A DNA stretch of 64,000 nt. Origin: Teretinema sp942493045. GTDB lineage: Bacteria; Spirochaetota; Spirochaetia; Treponematales; Treponemataceae. Below the pieces are notes generated by a model, which worked only from the letters and a program-made list of their open reading frames with translations, was not told the origin of the DNA and searched no databases. Shown piece by piece: positions 27,501-35,520 of the stretch. The stretch lies in the NCBI GenBank assembly GCA_942493045.1, contig OW818665.1, positions 1,116,001 to 1,180,000 on the forward strand. Reading direction: 5' to 3'. The position numbers were made by a program, and so were the translations under genes. Numbering within the stretch: the stretch's first letter is position 1; each line of letters begins with the position of its first letter.

Positions 27501-27534
27501 TGCAACCGGTTTGCATTATGTGATTAAATCACAT
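27501..27534. promoter_or_regulatory. Two inverted repeats in the DUF89/BASS divergent region
   Basis: TGCAACCGGTTTGCA (27501-27515) is an imperfect LacI-like palindrome around AACCGGTT. ATGTGATTAAATCACAT (27518-27534) is a perfect 8+1+8 inverted repeat resembling CRP/FNR or Rex sites but with a 5-base gap inside TGTGA...TCACA instead of 6. Both lie 70-100 bases before the BASS start, in the 299-base AT-rich region between divergent genes. No clear -35/-10 pair was picked. Confidence 0.4.
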
Positions 27535-27601
27535 ACCAAATCTTAAAAAAAAAATACTGTTAAGCGGTATCCTCATTCATTTCGGATTCAAAGGTGTGTA
27601 T

Positions 27602-28594
27602 ATGAAACTATGGCTGCGTTTTTCCAAACTGATCCAGGGCAAGCTGATCATTGCCCTGCCCCTGAGCATGTTGCTCGGCCTTATCGCCGGAGCGCTCTTT
27701 GATGTGAGCTTTCTAAAATCATGGATGCTCCCGCTTACCTTCATGCTTGTCTTCCCCATGATGGTGGGATTTGATATCCGGGCCCTGGCCCAAAAAGGGA
27801 CACTGCGCCTTCAGCTTGTGGCCCAGGCGCTAAACTTTGCCTTTTTTCCGTTTGTGGCCTTCGGTCTGGGACTACTGGTCTTCCCGGGCCAAAGCGCCCT
27901 GCAGTTAGGACTTTTGCTTTCGGCTCTGCTGCCGACAAGCGGCATGACAGTAACCTGGACAGGCCTGGCGAAAGGACCGGTTCCCGTAGCCGTTCAGCTG
28001 GTGCTGGTCGGCCTGATAGCGGGAACGGTCGCGACGCCTTTTTACCTTGACCTTTTATTGGGCGCCGAAATTTCGCTGTCCCTCACCGAAACGCTCATGC
28101 AGATGCTGTATGTGGTATTTCTGCCGCTGCTGACGGGTGCCGGCCTGCGCGCCCTGCTCATCAAGATGAACGGAAAGCAAAAATTCGAGGCCGATATCAA
28201 GACGGCTTTTCCCGGCATTTCCACTCTGGCGGTCTTGCTGGTCGTTTTTGCGGCCATCGCCCTGCGCTCCAAATATATTATCGGGCAACCTTCCTTGCTC
28301 TGGGCAACCTTCTATCCGGTGGCGATCTTCTACCTTTTCAACTTTGTCGTCGTTACCCTGGTCGGACGCTTTTTCTTTAACCGCGACCAGGCTATAGCCC
28401 TGGTGTATGGAACGGTGATGAGGAACCTCTCGATAGCCCTCGCCCTGGTACTGACCTTTTTGGGCGAGGCGGGAGGCTCGGCCGCCCTGGTAATTACCTG
28501 GGCCTATATCATCCAGGTACAGGGCGCCGCCTGGTATCTCAAAATTGCCGACCGCGTACTCGTCAGGAAAAAACAGACGCCGTTAGCGGCCTGA
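27602..28594 (+). CDS. BASS/ACR3-like membrane transporter
   Basis: The product (330 residues) is a ten-helix transporter of the bile acid:sodium symporter/arsenite (ACR3) superfamily. LPTSGMTVTWTGLAKG in the first crossover and the second-half MRNLSIALAL crossover are family landmarks. The ACR3 cysteine (usually in a PC motif in helix 4) is not present at LPTSG, so arsenite export is unproven. The ATG at 27602 follows AAAGG at good spacing. DUF1847 and peroxiredoxin genes follow on the same strand, so a redox or metalloid role is possible but only inferred. Confidence 0.8.
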   Translation: MKLWLRFSKLIQGKLIIALPLSMLLGLIAGALFDVSFLKSWMLPLTFMLVFPMMVGFDIRALAQKGTLRLQLVAQALNFAFFPFVAFGLGLLVFPGQSALQLGLLLSALLPTSGMTVTWTGLAKGPVPVAVQLVLVGLIAGTVATPFYLDLLLGAEISLSLTETLMQMLYVVFLPLLTGAGLRALLIKMNGKQKFEADIKTAFPGISTLAVLLVVFAAIALRSKYIIGQPSLLWATFYPVAIFYLFNFVVVTLVGRFFFNRDQAIALVYGTVMRNLSIALALVLTFLGEAGGSAALVITWAYIIQVQGAAWYLKIADRVLVRKKQTPLAA

Positions 28595-28625
28595 AATCTG
28601 CGCATCCCGACCGAAGGAGCTTACC

Positions 28626-29186
28626 GTGAACTGTACCGCCTGTACTCCGCATTCCTGCCGGACGCTTAAAGCCTGCCCAGCCCTGCTCGCCGACAGCGGC
28701 CAGGCCATGAAAGATTATCGGGAAAAAGAAACGCAAGATGTTGTGCGCTGCGCGTCCCATCTGGTCGACGGCGGATTGGCCGGCAGTCTGTCCCGGATGG
28801 AGGAACTCGTCCGCTTTATCAAGGACCGCGGCTACGGGAAAGCGGGTTTAGCCTATTGCTATGGACTGGAAAGGGAGGCAAAGCGGACGGTCGAGTTCTT
28901 CAAGAAGAGGCAAGTGCAGTTATCAGCGGTGTCCTGTACAGCCGGAGGCCTCGCCCAGAGCCAGGTAAACAGCGAAAGCCCGCTAGGCGGCGTTTCCTGC
29001 AATCCTCTTACCCAGGCCGCCCAACTGGAAGCGGAGGGCGTAGACTTTGCCATTCAGTTTGGCCTTTGCCTGGGTCACGACATCCTGTTTTCAAAAGCCT
29101 TTAAGGGCGACCAGAGCGTACTGGTAGTCAAGGACCGCCTTTACGGCCACAATCCGCTGTTGGCCCTGGAAGAGGGGAAAATTTGA
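28626..29186 (+). CDS. DUF1847 cysteine-rich protein
   Basis: The 186-residue product matches DUF1847: an N-terminal cysteine cluster (CTACTPHSCRTLKACP), LAYCYGLEREAK, SCTAGG, CNPLTQA, FAIQFGLCLGHD and a closing DRLYGHNPL. The ten or so conserved cysteines suggest metal or Fe-S binding; the biochemical role is unknown. The start is a GTG after GAAGGAG (28613-28619). The -35 box of the peroxiredoxin promoter overlaps its stop codon. Confidence 0.82.
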   Translation: MNCTACTPHSCRTLKACPALLADSGQAMKDYREKETQDVVRCASHLVDGGLAGSLSRMEELVRFIKDRGYGKAGLAYCYGLEREAKRTVEFFKKRQVQLSAVSCTAGGLAQSQVNSESPLGGVSCNPLTQAAQLEAEGVDFAIQFGLCLGHDILFSKAFKGDQSVLVVKDRLYGHNPLLALEEGKI

Positions 29187-29210
29187 CAAATCTAAAAGTT
29201 AGTCTATATT
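29183..29210 (+). promoter_or_regulatory. Strong promoter of the peroxiredoxin gene
   Basis: TTGACA (29183-29188) and TATATT (29205-29210) are 16 bases apart. The -35 box overlaps the DUF1847 stop codon. Transcription would begin near 29217, giving a leader of about 33 bases with AAAGGAG before the ATG. The peroxiredoxin can therefore be expressed apart from the upstream genes. Confidence 0.75.
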
Positions 29211-29249
29211 AACAGTAACTATCGTTTTTTTTCAAAGGAGAAAAAGATT

Positions 29250-29969
29250 ATGGAAAACGTAAACACGGCCCCGTCGGCTTCCCTGCCCCGAATTGGAGAG
29301 AAAGCGCCATCATTCAAGGCGGTTACTACCCAGGGAGAGATAAATTTTCCGGATGACTACAGTGGAAGCTGGGTAATTCTGTTCAGCCATCCGGCGGACT
29401 TTACCCCGGTATGCACCTCGGAATTTATGACGTTCGCGACAATGGAAAGTGAGTTCAACAAATACAATTGCAAGCTGGTAGGCCTGTCCATCGACGGCCT
29501 CTACAGCCATATCGCCTGGCTCAGGACTATCAAGGAAAAGATTGAGTACAAGGGCATGAAAAACGTCGAGGTCAAATTTCCTCTGATCGAGGACATAACC
29601 ATGTCCGTCGCCAAGGCCTACGGCATGATCCAGCCGGGCGAGAGCAGCACAAAGGCCGTACGCGCGGTATTTGTCATCGATCCCAAGGGCATTATCCGCA
29701 CCATGATTTACTATCCATTGAGCCTTGGACGCAACTTCGATGAATTGCTTCGCGTCGTCATGGCCCTTCAGACGGCCGACGCCTTCTCGGTGGCCACCCC
29801 GGCGGACTGGCGGCCCGGCGACGACCTGATCGTACCGACAGCCGGCTCCTGCGGCGTCGCCAAGGAGCGCATGGAAACCAAGGATCCGGCGGTTACCTGC
29901 CATGACTGGTTCTTCTGCACCAAGAAGATGGACAAGGAAACGGTTCTCGCGCGCATTACCAAGAAGTAA
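29250..29969 (+). CDS. Peroxiredoxin, Prx6-like
   Basis: The 239-residue thiol peroxidase reduces H2O2 and organic peroxides in the cytoplasm. The peroxidatic Cys is in PADFTPVCTSEF. The C-terminal CHDWFFC pair, as in archaeal-type Prx6 enzymes, could supply a resolving cysteine. An extra Cys lies in GSCGVAKERM. Length is normal for the subgroup. It has its own strong promoter and is followed by a strong terminator at 30006-30043, so it can be a single-gene unit. Confidence 0.93.
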   Translation: MENVNTAPSASLPRIGEKAPSFKAVTTQGEINFPDDYSGSWVILFSHPADFTPVCTSEFMTFATMESEFNKYNCKLVGLSIDGLYSHIAWLRTIKEKIEYKGMKNVEVKFPLIEDITMSVAKAYGMIQPGESSTKAVRAVFVIDPKGIIRTMIYYPLSLGRNFDELLRVVMALQTADAFSVATPADWRPGDDLIVPTAGSCGVAKERMETKDPAVTCHDWFFCTKKMDKETVLARITKK

Positions 29970-30005
29970 AAAAAAAATCACTGAATTTTGGGAAAAATTG
30001 TTTTT

Positions 30006-30043
30006 AACAAGAGCGCCTTGATACGGCACTCTTGTTTTTTTTT
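30006..30043 (+). terminator. Intrinsic terminator after peroxiredoxin
   Basis: AACAAGAGCGCC (30006-30017) pairs with GGCACTCTTGTT (30025-30036) at 11 of 12 positions with a 7-base loop, followed by a run of T to 30043. It lies 37 bases after the peroxiredoxin stop and before the lacI-family gene. Confidence 0.85.
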
Positions 30044-30100
30044 AAAAAGGGTGCTACTTTTCATTATACCAACAAACCGGCCTCAAGGATAAACCGAAGC

Positions 30101-31150
30101 ATGTCAGTATCTATTAAAGACATAGCCAAAATTGGAAACGTTTCTACGGCAACCGTTTCACTGGTACTCAACAACGTGCCCGGAGTATCCGAAAAAAAAC
30201 GCGCCGAAATAAAAAAACTGATCAAAGAACATAATTACATCCCGAATTCCAGGGCCCGATCCTTCTCGGTGGGACGGGCCGGGGTTATCGCCCTGATAAT
30301 GCCTCCCTGGCAGGCGTCCTTTTCCGACCCTTATTTTACGGAAATGCTGCGAGGCGCCCTGGAAGGCGTCCGTGACAAAAACTATCAATTAATGATTGAA
30401 ATCTGCGACACCCGTTTTTTGGATCATTTACTGTGGAAGGACCTTTTTGAATCCAAAAAGATAGACGGGATGCTTATCGCGACGCCTTACCTGGACCAGC
30501 AATATGTGCGCGAACTGCACAAGGCCGGGTATCCGGCAATTCTACTCAACGGAGAGAGGCCCGACCTCACTGACATGCACTGTGTCGGCTATGATGACTA
30601 TCATTGCGGCTTGGAGGCCACAAATTATCTGCTCAAGCTGGGCCATCACAAAATCGCCCATATCGCCGGTCCGGCGAATCAGGCTTCAGCGATTAACAGA
30701 ATTGAAGGTTATAAAGACGCCATCCGCGCCGCCGGCTTACCCCTCTTGGACGAGTATATCGTTGACGGCAACTATATGCCCATCGAAGCCCGCGAGGCCC
30801 TGAAAAAGCTGCTAGTCCTCGGCCCGGAAAAAACCCCCACCGCTTTCTTTTGCGCGAACGATACCATGGCGATTTCCGTTATCAACTATCTAAAGGAATG
30901 CGGTCATCAAATCCCGCGGGACTTTTCTGTAATCGGCGTCGACGACAATGTCGCCGGACGCAGCATTGACCCCCCGTTGACAACCTTCCGCCAGGACATC
31001 TTCTCCCTCACCCAGCACGCCACAGACCTGTTCCTGGGGGCGATAACAAAAAAGAAAAAAACAGAGCTGCTAAAAGTTCGCCTGCCCATGGAACTGGTGG
31101 TGCGATCATCGTGCGCGCGCTTCGCTGCGGACTCTGAATCGTTGGCGTGA
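30101..31150 (+). CDS. LacI-family transcriptional regulator
   Basis: The product (349 residues) has a LacI-type helix-turn-helix (SIKDIAKIGNVSTATVSLVLN) with the hinge YIPNSRARSFS, then a periplasmic-binding-like sensor domain (VIALIMPPWQ, KLGHHKIAHIAG, AFFCANDTMAI, SVIGVDDN). It should bind a small sugar-like effector. The ATG at 30101 follows AAGGAT; the frame runs further upstream through the terminator but would lengthen the protein past the normal start. Its targets are unknown. The GAAAGCGTTTTC operators of the two alpha-glucan genes are possible but not demonstrated targets. Confidence 0.9.
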   Translation: MSVSIKDIAKIGNVSTATVSLVLNNVPGVSEKKRAEIKKLIKEHNYIPNSRARSFSVGRAGVIALIMPPWQASFSDPYFTEMLRGALEGVRDKNYQLMIEICDTRFLDHLLWKDLFESKKIDGMLIATPYLDQQYVRELHKAGYPAILLNGERPDLTDMHCVGYDDYHCGLEATNYLLKLGHHKIAHIAGPANQASAINRIEGYKDAIRAAGLPLLDEYIVDGNYMPIEAREALKKLLVLGPEKTPTAFFCANDTMAISVINYLKECGHQIPRDFSVIGVDDNVAGRSIDPPLTTFRQDIFSLTQHATDLFLGAITKKKKTELLKVRLPMELVVRSSCARFAADSESLA

Positions 31151-31180
31151 TAAAAACGACGGCCAGACTCAAACTTAGTT

Positions 31181-32182
31181 TTACGGCTCCTCAGCCGTCA
31201 TCGACTGACCGGTACGCAGCGCAGCCCGGGTACGGGCCAGATAGCTGTTTATATTTTTTAGGTTTTCCAACACAGCTTCTTCCTCCGCGCTGCGTTCCAC
31301 AACAGCCGAAATACCGCCGTTTTTCATAACCAGTCTACGATGCGCCATAAGAGCAATCAACGGATCATGGGTGGCGATTATCGTTACCGCACGCGCCTTA
31401 AAAAGCAGCGCGAGGGCCCGTTCCCGGTCAAGGCCGGCGTTTTCAATCTCGTCCACCAACAGTATCGAGGCCCGGCTGATCAGCAGTGCATCAGCTATCA
31501 TCAGGGAACGGGCCTGTCCGCCGGAAAGAGCAACCAGGGGCGTATCCGCGCTGAACGGTTCGCCACACAGCGAGCAGGCCTCTTTTAATACCGCGGCCCG
31601 CACAACAGCGGCGTCAGAAGTCCGGCGGCTTTCCAGATGCATATCCAGGAATTCGCCAACCGGCAGATCGATCAGGTAATTCATGCCCTGGGATATTTGA
31701 GCTACCGGCGATTCACGGCGATCCATGCGCAGCGAATCGTCCGGTGCCTTGCCGTCCAGCAGAATACTACGGCCGGAAGGACTATCGCCCCGTACCAGGC
31801 CTTCAATATCAGAGAGCAGACGCGTTTTCCCGGAGCCTGTCAACCCGACAACGGCTATCACCTCACCGACGGCACAATGCAGCGGTGCAATCTTTTCGCG
31901 CCGTCCGTTTTTATCAGTACCTGGCAGAATACTTACAGTTTGCGGGAGCGGCCGCTGTTTTTCTTCACTCCCGGTGCTTGTTTCAAGAAGCGCGAAAACA
32001 TCGGAAGGATCAACACCGGCCTCTTCGCACAGATAAGCCAAAGAAAGCTCACGACTAGCCGGAACCGGTACGCCGAGCTCAGCGAGAATCCGCGGCAGCT
32101 CCGGCCAGGTCTGCTTCAGAACCTGAACCGATAGCGCTTCCCGGCCCGGCTTTTCATTTCCCCGCGCAGCGCCTTTCATCAT
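31181..32182 (-). CDS. ABC-type ATPase with an unusual N-terminal extension
   Basis: The 333-residue protein has an N-terminal helical segment (KQTWPELPRILAELG, SRELSLAYLCEEAGVD) that recalls DUF1858. An ABC ATPase domain follows: Walker A GLTGSGKT, signature ALSGGQARSL, Walker B ILLVDEIENAG and the switch His in IATHD. It has no membrane segment, and no permease gene lies nearby. The start overlaps the GTPase stop by 4 bases (ATGA), so it is the third gene of a coupled operon. Role unknown; a maturation or delivery ATPase fits better than a transport ATPase because the partner binding protein lacks a signal peptide. Confidence 0.75.
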   Translation of the reverse strand: MMKGAARGNEKPGREALSVQVLKQTWPELPRILAELGVPVPASRELSLAYLCEEAGVDPSDVFALLETSTGSEEKQRPLPQTVSILPGTDKNGRREKIAPLHCAVGEVIAVVGLTGSGKTRLLSDIEGLVRGDSPSGRSILLDGKAPDDSLRMDRRESPVAQISQGMNYLIDLPVGEFLDMHLESRRTSDAAVVRAAVLKEACSLCGEPFSADTPLVALSGGQARSLMIADALLISRASILLVDEIENAGLDRERALALLFKARAVTIIATHDPLIALMAHRRLVMKNGGISAVVERSAEEEAVLENLKNINSYLARTRAALRTGQSMTAEEP

Positions 32183-32868
32183 CTTTTTGGAAACTCCATC
32201 AATTTAACATTGCCGCTGGCCCAGGTTTCACCAACCCGCTTTTCGCCGAGGCAAAAGGAACATACCGCGCCGGGCATCGGAAATTTAAGCTGCAGCGGGC
32301 GTGAGGCGTCATAGTCAGCGGCTGTTTCAAAACGGCGGGCTAAAAGATCGGCATTCTGGCCGGTCAAACCGTTTATCTCCAGAATGGCAGCGCGGCGGTT
32401 CAGACGGCCAAGCCGGTGTCTGAACACCTCGCGCTCGGCCTGACTGACCAGATCACTGCGGGTCAAAACGACTACATCGGCGGCCTTAACCAGGGGCCCG
32501 GCTTTGACCGGCGCATGAATACCGCTCAGGGTATCAAGAACCGTTACCGCCAGGGTGTCCCGTAGATGGGGAGAGCAGCGGTTACACAGGCCGGCGCTCT
32601 CCACGATTATAAGCTCAGCGTGCCGGCGCGTGCCGAAATCCAGAATTCCTTCAAGATTACTGGCCAGAAAATGGTCAGGACAGATACAGGTTGACAATCC
32701 CACCGTGACGGGAATTCCGGAGCGCTCGTAGCACCTTTCATCGCCAGCAGTCAAACAGTCCAGCTTGACCACTTGAACCCGGCATCCACGGCGCAGGGCG
32801 CGCACACTGTGCACGATCACGGATGTTTTCCCCACCGAAGGCGGACCGCCGACAATCACCAGTTTCAT
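32179..32868 (-). CDS. Cysteine-rich CobW/HypB/UreG-like GTPase
   Basis: The 229-residue P-loop protein has Walker A GGPPSVGKTS, VVKLDC after it, IIVESAG as the switch II strand and VVLTRSDLVSQ as the base-recognition motif. It carries extra cysteines in CICPDHF, LCNRCSPH and CSFCLGEKR, so it probably binds a metal. GTPases of this group insert Ni, Co or other metals into enzymes. It begins on the base after the binding-protein-like gene ends and overlaps the ATPase gene by 4 bases. The target cofactor or enzyme is unknown. Confidence 0.75.
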   Translation of the reverse strand: MKLVIVGGPPSVGKTSVIVHSVRALRRGCRVQVVKLDCLTAGDERCYERSGIPVTVGLSTCICPDHFLASNLEGILDFGTRRHAELIIVESAGLCNRCSPHLRDTLAVTVLDTLSGIHAPVKAGPLVKAADVVVLTRSDLVSQAEREVFRHRLGRLNRRAAILEINGLTGQNADLLARRFETAADYDASRPLQLKFPMPGAVCSFCLGEKRVGETWASGNVKLMEFPKR

Positions 32869-34140
32869 CTACCTGACCTCCAGGCTGAAATACCGCAACA
32901 GCTGTTCATGCAAGCGGTCCGGGATCGTCTCCAGCAGCGAAGACCAGGGCCGGGTAATCAGCCGGTTTAACGGCCATTCTACCGGTATATCCCGGCGGTT
33001 GGGTATAAACGTACCATTGCGGTAATATAAATCCAGAAGCTCACGAGACCGCAGATACTCCCGCATCACCGGCGCCGCATCCGAGCGGTGCTCCCGTTCG
33101 ACGAACCAGCAGGGGACGGCCACGAAACCGTCTACAGGGAGAACATGCCGGTGATCCGGGCCTTTGGTGATCCGGGAAAAATGCAGGGGCGTGATAAAAA
33201 CTGCGCCCGCGGTTTGGCCCTGACGGCGGGCGCTGCGGGCGGGAGAAGCGGCGCCGGCGACATTGCGGCAAAACCGGATAAACAGGGCATCGCCCAGATG
33301 ATAATAAAGAGCTGCCAGAAAATCGCCCATCACCGGCAGATTAAGCGACGGCAATACGATTTTTCCGGCATAGCGCGGCTCGGTTAAGTCGAACCAGGAC
33401 TCAGGCACCGCGCAGCGCCCCAGAGCCGATAGATCGCAGCCGAAAGAAAACAGCACCACAAACTGCAGTTGCAGAATGCCGCCCGGATCTTCAAGCGCCG
33501 AAAACTCCGGCCGGGACAGTTCAAAGGGCGGTTGCCGCATAAAAAAACCGTCCTGATACAGCCGCCGTCCATATTCCTCATGCAAAAAAAGCTCACTGCC
33601 CACGCCAACCAGAAAATCAGGAAAACCTTCCAGCCGTCCGGAACGCACTGCCGCGGTGACAAACTGTTTGACATCGGAAAATCCCAGACTCTCCGCTGCG
33701 AACCACCAGGCGGTACGGACGCCTTTTGGCACCAGTTCACGCTGCAGAAAGGCCTCAAACTGTTCCACCAGTACCGTCCGCACCGGACAGGGGACCAGGG
33801 CTGCCACATTGATATCGCCATCCAAATCGGGCAGAGTATCTTCGTTATAGCGAAGGCGGTCGGGATCGACAAAGGCTTCGTCATGACCGGTGGGATTGGC
33901 GATCGCCGTCTGCAGGTTTGCCATCAAGATATTGAGATCAACATTGCGCAGAGACGCAGCCTGCCTGATCGTAACCGTGCGGGCCAGGGTGCGGCGCAGC
34001 ACTGGGTTGGCAAGAGGAGCAAAACCCATCCGTATAAAGGTTTTAAGCGTCTGAGGCCAACGGTCAATGACCTCGGCCACCCGCATATCGGGAGAAAGAG
34101 AAAGGGTGTCCTGTCCACGGGAAACTCGCGCCATTTTCAT
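32869..34140 (-). CDS. DUF1858-like domain fused to a cytoplasmic substrate-binding-protein-like domain
   Basis: The product (423 residues from the ATG at 34140) starts with a DUF1858-like helical domain (MRVAEVIDRWPQTLKTFIRMG, residues about 20-80) lacking the usual Cys pair. A long domain like the type 2 binding proteins of ABC transporters follows (DINVAALVPCPVR, FPDFLVGVGSE, YAGKIVLPSLN, DGFVAVPCWFV). There is no signal peptide, so it should stay in the cytoplasm, which is unusual for this fold. A TTG at 34149 and an ATG at 34134 are alternative starts. It heads an operon with the GTPase and ATPase. Confidence 0.7.
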   Translation of the reverse strand: MKMARVSRGQDTLSLSPDMRVAEVIDRWPQTLKTFIRMGFAPLANPVLRRTLARTVTIRQAASLRNVDLNILMANLQTAIANPTGHDEAFVDPDRLRYNEDTLPDLDGDINVAALVPCPVRTVLVEQFEAFLQRELVPKGVRTAWWFAAESLGFSDVKQFVTAAVRSGRLEGFPDFLVGVGSELFLHEEYGRRLYQDGFFMRQPPFELSRPEFSALEDPGGILQLQFVVLFSFGCDLSALGRCAVPESWFDLTEPRYAGKIVLPSLNLPVMGDFLAALYYHLGDALFIRFCRNVAGAASPARSARRQGQTAGAVFITPLHFSRITKGPDHRHVLPVDGFVAVPCWFVEREHRSDAAPVMREYLRSRELLDLYYRNGTFIPNRRDIPVEWPLNRLITRPWSSLLETIPDRLHEQLLRYFSLEVR

Positions 34141-34151
34141 AACAGACAATC

Positions 34152-34180
34152 AGTATAGACCAAATATTCCGCATTTCCAA
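34152..34180 (-). promoter_or_regulatory. Promoter of the binding-protein/GTPase/ATPase operon
   Basis: On the minus strand TTGGAA (34180-34175) and TATACT (34157-34152) are 17 bases apart. The ATG at 34140 lies 11 bases after the -10 box and has no ribosome site, so the mRNA is leaderless or has a leader of a few bases. The -35 box is 8 bases from that of the divergent promoter. Confidence 0.6.
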
Positions 34181-34188
34181 AGAAAACC

Positions 34189-34217
34189 TTGTTACCGCTG
34201 AATTCAGGGCATATACT
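34189..34217 (+). promoter_or_regulatory. Promoter of the ketosynthase-like/radical SAM operon, leaderless
   Basis: TTGTTA (34189-34194) and TATACT (34212-34217) are 17 bases apart. The ATG at 34225 begins 7 bases after the -10 box and lacks a ribosome site, so transcription would start at the initiation codon. Confidence 0.65.
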
Positions 34218-34224
34218 TAGTTTC

Positions 34225-35520
34225 ATGTCTGAACACCGCGTCTTTATCACCGCGACCGGGTCCTGTTCCGCCGCCGGCGACTCCGATAGTTTATGGAATG
34301 CCCTGATGCGCAAACAATCAGTACTCGTTCCCTGGATCGATATGGACTGCCTTGACCCGCCGGTGGCTGCCGCAGGCCGTTGCCCTCTTCCTCTTGATGC
34401 TATCTTCCCGCCGCGCGTCGCCCGATTCGCCTCCCGCCACAGTCTGCTCGGAGCGGCCGCGCTCGGTGAATGCCTGGCCAAAGCCGGCTTGAATCAGAAC
34501 TTACAAAACCCTTCAGGTCAATCGGACGGCAGCAGACCCGACCCGCACACAGCCCTTGTTTTCGGTTCAGCCAGTCAGGGCGTGGAACGCATCAACGCTG
34601 TCCTGGAATCGCTCTCCACTACCCCCTTTGCGGAAATTGAACCGAAACTGGTCAACGGCATCACCAATGCCGGCGCCACTCAGCTAATAGCCACCCGGTT
34701 CGGCCTTTACGGCCAGGTTCTATCCGTTGAAGCCGCCAGCAGCTCAGGCCTTTTCGCCTTGCATCATGCCGCCGGACTGATCCGCACCGGTTCCAGCGGC
34801 CGGGCCTTCGCAGTCTGCGGAGAAGCAAATCTGAATCCCGTTACCAGTCTCTTTTACGGCCGTCGGGTCCGCCTTCCCGGCCAGGCGCTCAATTTCTTCG
34901 GTACGCTTCCCGCCGCCGAACAGCGGAACCCTCATCAGGCGGTACAGCCCTTCTGCACCGCGGATACTAGCGACCGCGGAGCCATTGCCGAAGGGGGCGG
35001 CGCGATTTTACTGGAAACGGCCGAAACGGCTACCCGCCGCGGCGCCCATCTTCTGGCCGAGGTCACCTCCAGCGCGACCATGTTTTACGCTGATAATTAT
35101 AATGGAAGCGACCGGGAGCTTACCGGACTGACCGCTCTGCTCGAAGGTTTTACCGGACAACACTTCGATTCAATATATCTGCCGATTACCGGCTGTTATG
35201 TGCTGGATACCGGTCTATATAGCGTATGCAGCCGACTTTTTCCGGGAACTCACTGTTTTACAGCCGAACCGGTTATCGGACACACCGGCGGGGCCACCGG
35301 CCTGATCAACACGCTCCTGGCCGTCCGCAGTCTGAGGGAAGGCCTTCTCCTGCCTACCGCCAATCTGCAGTCGCAGTTCCGCGACCCGGACTGCCGCCTG
35401 AAACCGGATGATTCTCCCAGGACCCTCCAGCACGGTCGAATTCTGGTTGTTTCCAGCGGCTGGGGCGGCTATTCCTCAGCCTGCGTTCTGGAATCAGTGT
35501 CACAAGCCGGTCTGTCATGA
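34225..35520 (+). CDS. Beta-ketoacyl synthase-like protein lacking the catalytic Cys
   Basis: The product (431 residues) has the thiolase-fold layout of KAS II enzymes: RVFITATGSCSAAGD at the start, the nucleophile elbow region at 168-176 and IGHTGGATGLI near the C-terminus. The elbow reads VEAASSSGL, so Ser172 replaces the active Cys. The first catalytic His region (LPITGCY) has no His, and the Lys before GH is Glu. Only the second His remains. It may be a chain-length-factor-like partner or a non-condensing homologue; no ACP or second ketosynthase is nearby. It overlaps the methyltransferase gene by 4 bases. Confidence 0.72.
   Translation: MSEHRVFITATGSCSAAGDSDSLWNALMRKQSVLVPWIDMDCLDPPVAAAGRCPLPLDAIFPPRVARFASRHSLLGAAALGECLAKAGLNQNLQNPSGQSDGSRPDPHTALVFGSASQGVERINAVLESLSTTPFAEIEPKLVNGITNAGATQLIATRFGLYGQVLSVEAASSSGLFALHHAAGLIRTGSSGRAFAVCGEANLNPVTSLFYGRRVRLPGQALNFFGTLPAAEQRNPHQAVQPFCTADTSDRGAIAEGGGAILLETAETATRRGAHLLAEVTSSATMFYADNYNGSDRELTGLTALLEGFTGQHFDSIYLPITGCYVLDTGLYSVCSRLFPGTHCFTAEPVIGHTGGATGLINTLLAVRSLREGLLLPTANLQSQFRDPDCRLKPDDSPRTLQHGRILVVSSGWGGYSSACVLESVSQAGLS

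Noticed and set aside
27602..28594. Transporter as a confirmed arsenite exporter
   Set aside because: The conserved cysteine of ACR3 helix 4 is not present and no arsR or arsC gene lies nearby.
30101..31150. LacI-family protein as proven regulator of the amylase genes
   Set aside because: It is 8 kb or more from the nearer target and nothing in the sequence links it; operators and regulator are kept as separate claims.
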